Shown: piece by piece, positions 9,846 through 17,402 of the stretch
How positions within the stretch are numbered: position 1 is the first letter of the stretch
Layout of the letters: the number at the start of each line of letters is the position of its first letter
NCBI GenBank assembly: GCA_015852425.1
Contig: JAAAIG010000420.1
Location: 1-28,699 of the forward strand
Length of the DNA stretch: 28,699 nucleotides
Reading direction: 5' to 3'
Source of the DNA: Gryganskiella cystojenkinii
Taxonomy: Eukaryota > Mortierellomycota > Mortierellomycetes > Mortierellales > Mortierellaceae
Made by a program: the position numbers and the translations under genes
Notes under the pieces: generated by a model
What the model saw: only the letters and a program-made list of their open reading frames with translations
The model's database searches: none
Told to the model about the DNA's origin: nothing

Positions 9846-11634
9846 ATGTCATCTCTTGCTGATCGTCGCTCGCTCGCCACGTTCACTGCCGGTCAAGGCC
9901 TTGCCACTCTGGCACACATTCATCTATTTCGCCTAAACTTCTCCTGGACACGCGAGTACTACTCTTCATTCCTCAACCTGCATGACCGCTGTGAGCTCCA
10001 GATCTTTCGACGGTCCGTCCATGACCTTAGTCATACCTGCAATGCCATGTCCGAGGTCCTGATCCTCCTTCGAAAACTCGACAAACAGTCTCAGCGACGT
10101 GTGCTCGAAAAGAAACGAGCCTTGAACAAGTCAAGGAGAACAATCAAAGGACGACGAGCAGAAAGAACCTCAAAGTGGCCATCTTTGTCTTCATCCTCCT
10201 CCTCACTGTCGCCACATGATGGACACATCCTCTTCCCGGACAACAACAGTCATGACGAGTGGACAGACAGCGATGGCAGTGCAAGTGAAGAAGAAGGAGA
10301 TTTTGGGTTGCCAACGTACACCATCAACGCAGGTAAAATGGCCAAAAAAAAAAACGAATCTGCTCAGAACCAGCTTTTTCATAGGTGATGAACCTTTCAT
10401 CCGAACTGACAAATCTTTTCTGTAGATGACTTGGAGCGGTTACGTGACCTCTACAAGGAATGTCGAAAGGATCGTGAGCATATCAAGAACACCACCCTGG
10501 GCTTTCTCGTCAAGATCGATCGCGGCTTTTTGGAAATGCGCACCTCCGCCCTCTTGTCAACTATGTAAGTTGTGTTCGAGCTGTGCTTTTACTTCCCCTG
10601 GATCCTAAAAAAAAATGAACAGCTCCTTGCAACGTGCCTCTGTGCTTCCCTTTTCNNNNNNNNNNCCCCCCCCCCTTAAAAATATTTGCTTTTCTGCACT
10701 GCGTGCTTTTGAGTCTCTCCACAGTTCCCATAAAGACTGACTCGCTGCTTCTGCCTTTTTTTTCTTTGTGCCTTTCAGTCTTGGAGGAGTAGTAGCATTA
10801 CGGTATTTCTCCACTACAAGCATATACAGATCCTTGTTTGCTCGATACGGAACCAGGATAGTGTCATTTGGAGAGCGGATCGGGAACAAGATCAGTCACC
10901 TCTTTCTCCCTCGGACGTCTCTTGTGCCCTGGGGATTCGGATCAAATACGACAAACACAAGCCAACATTCCAACTCGGTCGCAGCCCATACTTTTATCCC
11001 AACACTTCTCCTGCCGTTGGTCCCGACGATCTGCCTCTCCGTAATGCATTTCGCTATGACCTCGATCACGCGCTGGGCAATCTCAAATATGCGGAGGGAA
11101 ACCCGACGGACGGTACGGATGGCCAACAGAGCGATCACGACTCTGGAGTTGATCGAGTACCGCGAAAAGAGACTGACTTGGATCATCGACGAAATCAGGG
11201 CTTATGAACAGACGTTGGCCGAGCTGGAGGAACAACAAGGCGCCACGACCTCGGACTCGGACAGTGACGAAACATCTTCTCCTTCCACGCCTTCCACGCC
11301 TTCTCCTCGTCCAACTCGTCCTTTTGCACTCTCTGATCAGGATGCCTTCAAGCAGGCAGCGGACTTTGCGTTGCGACCCTGGCGTGTTCAATCCCCACCG
11401 CCGTCAGCGGCCTCGGCACCCGTGACCTTTTACAGAGTTTTCCTGAAACGACCAAAGAGACAGGAACTTGAACTCGAGAATCTCAACATGAACAAGTTTC
11501 TCTCTGAACCTCAAGAACGGGATCGGGTTCTCAAGATCGAGTTGAAGGCTGTGGCCGAGGAACAGCGTCTGTTCTTTGAAGGCCAAGAACTGTCTTCACG
11601 CCCGTCGTCTGCCCGATCGAGTCGGAAACCATAA
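9846..11634 (+). CDS. Unrecognised multi-exon protein; exon 3 region broken by gap
   Basis: I do not recognise the family. Well-supported exons are 9846-10332 and 10426-10564, joined in phase at ..INA/DDLERLRDLYKE... The next donor (GTAAGT at 10565) can splice to 10623 (58-nt intron), giving an exon that runs into the N gap, or to 10779. The last segment ends with TAA at 11632. The N-terminal part is helical and basic, followed by poly-Ser and an acidic Asp/Ser/Glu stretch. The C-terminal part has a coiled coil (YREKRLTWIIDEIRAYEQTL..), an SDSDSD acidic run, a Pro/Ser-rich segment and another charged helix. Between 10779 and 11204 two frames stay open, and the one out of phase with the C-terminus looks at least as protein-like, so the middle of the product is uncertain. 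No targeting signal or enzyme motif was seen. Confidence 0.6.
10656..10665. other. Assembly gap (10 N)
   Basis: Ten Ns followed by ten Cs. The true length is unknown. It sits in an intron, or inside an exon if the short 10565-10622 intron is real. Confidence 0.97.
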
Positions 11635-11911
11635 GTGGGAAGTGGGATTACTGTAAAGATATACCCAGTGACGAGTAGGAGATGAGACAAACCAAATATG
11701 TTAATATCCGTCTTCAGGATAAAAGTCTCATGATAATTTCACAACAAAATTAGGTACTTAATTCTTTGGTTTGTGGTGCAATTGGAAGTGGGTCAAGAGA
11801 AAACAAGAGGCGTCAGTCAGATGAAGCATTAAGAGCATGACAAGCACTATGTATCGAGGGACCACTTATAACTGTGTTTGGAGTTTCGAAGGCCCTCGTC
11901 AAATTGTTTTG

Positions 11912-12329
11912 TTAAGTGCGTTTAGACCGAGTCTTTCGAGCTACGGGAGCGGGTATGAAGTCTGGTGCCGCAGAGGGGCCAGTGGCGGCTGGCTTAAACT
12001 TTGCGGGGCGGCCGCGCGCCTGCAATAAATTCCTCACATATGTATCCAATATTCTCGGAGCCGACAGCATCATGGTCAATGTACCGATTACATGCAGGAC
12101 CATACATTGATCGGCTATCGTGCTTCTCCAGGGAATGGTTGCAGTGATGACGGGGGAAATTTTGGCTTGAAAAGTACTCGCGGATCCCCACTGCAAACTC
12201 TCCAGGGAACGGAACTAGGTTTGTTGAAGACAAAGACCAGCGATTAGAAAGATATATGGAAATTGATAGACATTCCAAACAGATCAAAGTCCTTACAGTC
12301 TTGACGTTCCAATTCAAACCCAGCAGCAT
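11912..12329 (-). CDS. Small two-exon protein with AT-hook-like motif
   Basis: This gene is not visible as one open frame. Exon 1 (12329-12297) encodes MLLGLNWNVKT. A GTAAGG donor and CCTAG acceptor remove 82 nt (12215-12296), and exon 2 (12214-11912) continues in phase as FRSLESLQWGSAST.. to a TAA, giving 111 residues. An in-frame stop lies just upstream of the ATG. The middle is a hydrophobic to amphipathic stretch (QCMVLHVIGTLTMML), followed by ARGRPAKFK, which contains the RGRP core of an AT-hook, and a basic tail ending KTRSKRT. DNA binding is therefore possible but unproven. It could also be the decayed 3' end of a longer gene or element. I do not recognise a family. Confidence 0.45.
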
Positions 12330-12461
12330 TTGGGAGAAGTCTTATTCGCACTTGAACTCAGACTTGGTCTCTGCTACAAACTGAGTAAGATTTGTAGGCC
12401 TATGAAATTCGTATGATTTAATTAGTTTAATTAATCATTATTAATTTTATAATAAAAAAAA

Positions 12462-12553
12462 TTCTAATACATGTGGGAGTGTGAGTGTAAGTTAAAAGGA
12501 TGAGAGTAAATAAAAAGTAGATATAATTTCTAACACATGTGGGAGTGTGGGTG
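12462..12553. repeat. Imperfect 26-bp direct repeat near a gene end
   Basis: TTCTAA[TC]ACATGTGGGAGTGTG[AG]GTG occurs at 12462-12487 and again at 12528-12553 with two differences. The second copy ends 6 bp from the stop of the 12559-13680 gene. A run of AT-rich sequence lies before the first copy. Together with the small gap on either side, this covers the short intergenic stretch 12330-12558. Confidence 0.7.
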
Positions 12554-12558
12554 GGGAA

Positions 12559-13680
12559 CTAGGATTTCTTAAACTTCGTAATCCTATTGAGAAAAGCATC
12601 TTTCAGTTTCTCCAGGACAAGAGCACCAGTGACACTTGTTGTAGTGACACCCTCAGCTTTCAAGAAATCATCCATGCCTTTCGTGTTATCTTGATAGGTT
12701 GTGTATACATTATACGCTAGATCTACACCAATAGCAAGGAAAGGTCCGACGACTGGGATAAACGATACACCGGCCATCGCGAGGTTCTTAAGTGTCTCCT
12801 TTAATACATCCATGGGCTCTCGTGGTTTGACAATGGCGACATCTTGAACGTTATACCCCTTCTCGCAGTTCTCAATGGAAGCAACATCGGCTACATTTTC
12901 CTTCCAAGGGATACGATAGGTGTAGACGGTAGCGGCGCTTGTCTCGCCATAGCTCGGCAATCTCACACAATCAATCATTTGATGACCCTCTGTCCTGCGT
13001 TCATATGGGATGATTGCTGTGATATAGAAGCACTCAAGGTCGATCAAAAGAGGATAATTTCTGCTAACCATGCCAAGATCTGAGGAGAATTCAACGTCGT
13101 TGTTGTTCGCCGCTCCCACATCTCTTTGACTGAGACGTTGCACGAAATCATTAGTGAATCTCAGTTGCACTCCTCGATACCAATTTTTGCGTTGTCCATC
13201 GGTCAAATAACGGAAACGGACCATCTTGAGGCCCTTGCTCAGGCTTATGGCGATGTGCGTACTTTGACCGCTGATGTTGATTGCCTGGACAACTGGTGAG
13301 TTACTCGCACCAGTGTTAAATGGGCCAGTATAATACTGGGTGTATTTGGGATAGTCCGTCGAAACTGATGAGATAGGTGTGTTGGCTGCGACAGTGTATT
13401 CATCGATGACAGTTGTATAAACGCAGTGGTCTTGTTCATTGGAGAGGAAGGGCGTTGACGTGCTGTCACCCCAATGAGGGGAAATACATGGGCAGTTGCG
13501 TTTATCAGGGCCGGGAACAGAGCGACAGGCACCAGCGTTATATTCCACAAACAGCCATGCATCTTGGCCTTTATAGCAGCTCGGGAGATAATCAACCATG
13601 CCACCAAGGACAGTGTCAGCTGAAGATGTGCTGAGCCTGGAGAGCAGGGTGAAGATGAGAGCAAAATGGTGGGGCTTCAT
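12559..13680 (-). CDS. Secreted Cys-containing protein of unknown function
   Basis: A single exon encoding 373 residues. The first ~21 residues form a typical signal peptide (basic start, ALIFTLLSRL core, small residues S-S-A before D22), so the protein should enter the secretory pathway. Eight cysteines follow, including SCYKG, NCPC, LECF and ENCEKG, enough for four disulfides. Potential N-glycosylation (AINISG) is present. Near the C-terminus, residues 299-330 form a long apolar Gly-rich stretch (GVSFIPVVGPFLAIGV) that could insert in or lie on a membrane. The end is basic (ITKFKKS). There is no catalytic motif I recognise. Role is unknown; a cell-surface or effector-like protein is one possibility. 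Confidence 0.72.
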   Translation of the reverse strand: MKPHHFALIFTLLSRLSTSSADTVLGGMVDYLPSCYKGQDAWLFVEYNAGACRSVPGPDKRNCPCISPHWGDSTSTPFLSNEQDHCVYTTVIDEYTVAANTPISSVSTDYPKYTQYYTGPFNTGASNSPVVQAINISGQSTHIAISLSKGLKMVRFRYLTDGQRKNWYRGVQLRFTNDFVQRLSQRDVGAANNNDVEFSSDLGMVSRNYPLLIDLECFYITAIIPYERRTEGHQMIDCVRLPSYGETSAATVYTYRIPWKENVADVASIENCEKGYNVQDVAIVKPREPMDVLKETLKNLAMAGVSFIPVVGPFLAIGVDLAYNVYTTYQDNTKGMDDFLKAEGVTTTSVTGALVLEKLKDAFLNRITKFKKS

Positions 13681-14051
13681 TGAAAGTGTAGTGGTGCTTC
13701 ACAAGGGAGAGAAGGTGCAGTTCAGCTAATGTTCTTTCCTGGATGGGAGGAGAAATAAGCCCAAGTAGGTTGGAGGAGGGGAACCTTAAGAGTAGAAGCA
13801 CCAGGTGTCAAAGCAGGAGTTGGTAGATATGTTGATTACAGTGGTGATGAGTGGAAGCTTGCTGGTAGATTCGAGAAAGAATGGACCTCGATACTTTTAT
13901 ATCACTCTTCAAAACTCCTTCCACTAAAACTGTTCTCTGGGGAGGAACAAGTCATATCTAAGAGTTTGCAGGAAAGTGAAATGGTAGGACAGTAACCTTC
14001 CTTAGATAAGTTCGAAATGGTTAAAAATTGAAGTTTGGTGCAGCAGGATAA

Positions 14052-14295
14052 GGTATCAAAGAAAGAATGGAAGGTCCCAGGATGCACGACAAGGCATCAA
14101 AAAAAGAAGGGGCGATTTGAGTGCAAAGGAAGAGGCATTTAAAAAAAAGGGAACGGATCTAGGGCAGAAGAAAGGGTATCAAAGAAAGAATGTATGGTCC
14201 AGGGTGCAGGAAAGGCAATCAAAAAAGAAAGGATCAACGCAGGGTGCAGTAAAAAGCATCAAAAAAAGAGAATTGGCCGAGGGATCTCAAAACTG
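14052..14295. repeat. Degenerate minisatellite, 41-bp period, six copies
   Basis: Units start at 14052, 14093, 14134, 14175, 14214 and 14255 (spacing 41, 41, 41, 39, 41). Each begins with a GG[TC]ATCAAA[AG]AAAGAA-like block, and most have a GGTGCA or GTGCA block about 30 bp later. Weaker related sequence continues on both sides (about 14019-14400). Confidence 0.8.
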
Positions 14296-14476
14296 AAAGA
14301 TTACAGGGGAGTTACACAAAAAGTAGGGATCGGCAAGGGCAGGACATAAAAATGAGATCAGGGGAGGGACAAAAAAAATGGTGCCGTAGGAGGGACGCCG
14401 AACAAAGATGCTATGCCAAAAAGACCAGATGAGCGATGCTGGAAAGATACAACTGGCTTGTGGAAGCCAAACGTTC

Positions 14477-14563
14477 TGTCACGAACCGCCCTAGGCGTCA
14501 CTGTCGCGAACAGACTTCTTTCCTTTCTAGCAAACCGGATTTGACAACACCAAACTGGTTTGC
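14477..14563. mobile_element. Possible LTR-like relic
   Basis: TGTCACGAACCGCCC at 14477 resembles the 5' end of fungal Ty3-type LTRs, and TGTCGCGAAC repeats it at 14502. A near-perfect hairpin GCAAACCGG / CTGGTTTGC lies at 14530-14538 and 14555-14563. No partner LTR, primer binding site, coding remnant or target duplication was found, so this is weak. Confidence 0.2.
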
Positions 14564-15030
14564 AAGCAAGCGATATCGCAGTGGTGCAACGTGGCTACCA
14601 CGGGAATAATACTTGGGTTACCCTCTTCGACGTACAGCTATAGTGGCTTTCATTTATGGTAGTGAGCTTTGGGTCAAATGGGGTCCTATGAGGGAATTTG
14701 CAATTTCTTGCATTGAAGTTTTTGACAAGACTGGATGAAGGTTTACACGAACAGATAAAGGCCCAGTCACCTACATGGTTTGAAATACAGCAAATTTCAA
14801 TCATATTTCGCCATAGGGTGTAACTTGTCCTTCATACACCATAAAGAAATAGACGAGACGTTCACGTTGGTCATGTGCTGCACGTCTGTCAACATAGTTC
14901 TCTACGGTACCATTCATGGAAGTGTAATGATAGTCGTATGGAAACATCGCGAAAGTTCTTCGGATAATACCCGAAGCAACATGGTCCAACTCCTTCTTCA
15001 AAAGTATGTACAGATGATTACCTGACATGT

Positions 15031-15162
15031 GGTCGAGATGGGGGGAGAGAGAGACGGTTCGAAGTCGGACAATGGTCAAGATGGGCGAGAGAGATGGTCT
15101 GGAGTCGGACACTGGTTGAGATGGGCGAGAGAGAGCAGTGTCCATCTCGACCGGTGTCCGGA
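15031..15162. repeat. Three direct copies and one inverted copy of a ~21-bp unit
   Basis: GGT[CT][GA]AGATGGG units start at 15031, 15074 and 15114, preceded in two cases by GTCGGACA[AC]T. The block 15142-15162 (CCATCTCGACCGGTGTCCGGA) is nearly the reverse complement of 15104-15124, with a 17-nt loop, so a stable hairpin can form. Confidence 0.75.
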
Positions 15163-15764
15163 TTTGGACCGTGGTGGTTTTTGTGACACAGTTTCGGTAA
15201 ACCAAGCACTGCTTGGAAATCCGGCAACTTGTTGCTTCTTTCCTTGTGCAGCACTCACAAGTTGCCTTCAAGTCCACTCTTCTGTTTACAACAGCAAAAA
15301 AAGTACAAGAATGAAACGACAGTTGTCTTAATCTCTTCTTCTCAATTTCTCACGCAACACCTATAGATAATGACCACCTCTGCTCAAAACACAACCACAA
15401 CTACCTGCGCCAACAACAGAAAGGGCAAAGAGAAAAAAATGCCAAGCTAGCAGAAAAAATGATTCCTTGTTGGTGACGAGACTGGCTGTAAAGGTCGTTT
15501 TGACAGCCTGCGTAGTCTTTCCAACCATGAAAGGGAAATTCACACGGACGCATGTATCGAATTTAGCGGCTAACGAATCCCAGAGAGAGACAGCTCACGA
15601 GGTGATGCTGATGACTGACGAAACAAAGGAGTATAGATTGCGATGCTTCCACTTTAAACATTTTATTGTTGTCGGTTGTACTCTAGGGGATCACCTTGCT
15701 AGAAAGGTATAAGGAACTCAAAAAAAATCAATTGATGTCCCAAAAGAGGACTCTCTTACTTTTT

Positions 15765-16646
15765 TTATGATCGAAGACTGAGTCCTCGCATGAGACTGTT
15801 GCCCTGATGGCTCTCGTCGAGATTGTTGGTAGGGGACATGGGCGGAGAGTTCAAACCCAGGGCTGGATTCGCAGGGACAATCACGATCGGTGAGGAAAGA
15901 TAGTGAGGCTTTGTCGAGCTTGAGGACGAACCGGGTGAAAAGATCTGTTGCAACGCTGGTAAAGTATTTCGTTTCTTGGTTGTGGGTGAGACGGGGGAAA
16001 GAAGTTCCTTGGGAGAAACAGCCATTTTGAAGGCCGTGGGAGTCTTTGGTGTAGGCGAAGGTGTCGCTTCTCGAGACGCAGGTTGTTCCTGTTCGTCTTC
16101 TGGAGCGGGCGGTAGAGGTGATGACGGTGCGCCCGCTGTCGTCGATGTTGTTGTTGTCGTGGATGAGACAGTGTCGATCGAGAGTGGTGGTTGGACCTTG
16201 TTGAGGATCGAGGGCGAGAATGGTTGGCCTTCCTGTCCGTCTCCTTGTTCCTGTTTGTTGCCCTTCAAGTGTCGCCACCAACCGACCGTGGTCACCGCGA
16301 CGCCTGCGGCTTGGAATTTCCGTCTCAGAGTCTTGACACCCATCTTGATATCATCAATTTCCTGTTGTCCAAAGGAAGGAATGGCCACACCGCTTCGCCT
16401 CGGTTGAGATCCGTTTTCGAGATACTGGTTCGAGAGTCCGGGTTTACCCTGGAGTCGCATCATAAAATCTTCAATCACATAGACACGGCGGTACTTTGGT
16501 TGTAGGTTGTTTGAGAGTGTCATGGTATCGGCGAAGAGTTGTTGGGTCGCTTGAGTGAGAGCTTGTAAGCGGGTCGAGATTGCCTCCAGACGAGATTCGA
16601 AAAGGGCTTCGAGGGCTAGTTCCTCGGCCATGAGATCTTGAGACAT
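15765..16646 (-). CDS. Unrecognised protein with helical N-terminus and disordered C-terminus
   Basis: A single exon encoding 293 residues from the ATG at 16646 (MSQDLMAEE..). The frame is open for 34 more codons upstream, but these are Ser/Pro/His-rich and look like leader, so I chose the internal start. Residues about 5-55 form a strong heptad-like helix (ALEALFESRLEAISTRLQAL..). A conserved-looking middle follows (RRVYVIEDFMMRLQGKPGLS.. and IDDIKMGVKTLRRKFQAAG), then a long Ser/Thr/Pro-rich tail with many S-P and T-P sites, suggesting regulation by proline-directed kinases. No signal peptide or enzyme motif is visible. I do not recognise the family. Confidence 0.65.
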   Translation of the reverse strand: MSQDLMAEELALEALFESRLEAISTRLQALTQATQQLFADTMTLSNNLQPKYRRVYVIEDFMMRLQGKPGLSNQYLENGSQPRRSGVAIPSFGQQEIDDIKMGVKTLRRKFQAAGVAVTTVGWWRHLKGNKQEQGDGQEGQPFSPSILNKVQPPLSIDTVSSTTTTTSTTAGAPSSPLPPAPEDEQEQPASREATPSPTPKTPTAFKMAVSPKELLSPVSPTTKKRNTLPALQQIFSPGSSSSSTKPHYLSSPIVIVPANPALGLNSPPMSPTNNLDESHQGNSLMRGLSLRS

Positions 16647-17402
16647 GGCTGTTGTGTTTGTGTGAGGTGTGTGAGGTATGTATGGATGTGGGTATCGTTG
16701 GGAGGGAGGGGGGAACAGAGAGAGAGAGAGAGAAAAATTAAAAAACAAGAAGTGGACGACTTTGGCAGAGTTGAGCTTCGTTATTTATGGGTTGAATAGA
16801 GCCTTTTAACGGCGTGTTACGGATGGCGCAATGGTCTAGACTCCCATGCCGCACACCAGCGCACAACCATATGGACACTCGATGACCCAGCTGAACGAGT
16901 CTTGTGCCTGATTTGTCGAAGGAAAAAAAGGTTAGCGGGAGGGAACATAGGCAAAATCAAGAGCAAAAAAAAGGGAGGGAAAAAAATCCACATCACGTCG
17001 ACGCGTGATTAGGGGCAACAAGAAGGCCTGCGTGGACTCACCAACTGCCTACATGCAGCTGTGTGTGCCCTGTGTGACAAACATGAAGTTTTCGTGAGCA
17101 AAGGGGGGGAACAAGATCAAGGGAATGGCAAAAAGGTCTGGAGGCCACCCTCGTGTTATCGTTGATGATAATGATGATGATTTTCTTGTGCTTTTTTTAT
17201 GAAAGGCAAAATAACAAAAATGCAAAATGAGAATGGATGGTAACTATTGTAGCAGGATGGTAAAATGGGCTAAATGGGTGTATAGGTTTGATAATAAAAC
17301 AACAATGCGAATAGAAAACGAATGTGGTTTGGCAATAGGGGTTGGGGAAGAGAAGTGGAGAACAAAAAAAATAGAGAGAGGATATCCTATGTCTCACTTT
17401 CT
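16647..17402. other. Intergenic, no gene seen
   Basis: It lies between the start of the 15765-16646 gene and the end of NOP14. A (GA)n tract at about 16717-16731 sits in the leader of the minus-strand gene, and a near-palindrome ATCACGTCGACGCGTGAT containing ACGCGT (an MCB-like hexamer) lies near 16995. The rest is A-rich without coding pattern. Confidence 0.5.

Larger units (their letters stand above)
13681..15764. other. Gene-poor region with repeats
   Basis: About 2.1 kb with no gene I can support. It contains the 41-bp minisatellite, an LTR-like start sequence near 14477, and the 15031-15162 repeat cluster. Short open frames on both strands (for example minus 14801-15277 and plus 15467-15712) have no recognisable family, no clear splice partners and mixed composition. 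The A-rich segment 14100-14400 may be an upstream element of the minus-strand secreted-protein gene, but this is not shown. Confidence 0.55.

Noticed and set aside
13900..14400. CRISPR-like array in the 41-bp repeats
   Set aside because: The units are directly adjacent and degenerate throughout, without constant repeats and unique spacers, and the genome is eukaryotic.
14801..15277. 158-residue minus-strand frame
   Set aside because: It reads through the 15031-15162 repeat cluster. Only the last ~70 residues look protein-like, and no family or splice structure supports it.
15370..15712. Possible small plus-strand gene (Thr-rich start at 15370, second frame from 15467)
   Set aside because: The two frames are separated by stops and I found no convincing donor and acceptor to join them.
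16815..16900. tRNA-like A-box (TGGCGCAATGGTCTA)
   Set aside because: No matching B-box and no cloverleaf could be folded by eye; acceptor arms do not pair.
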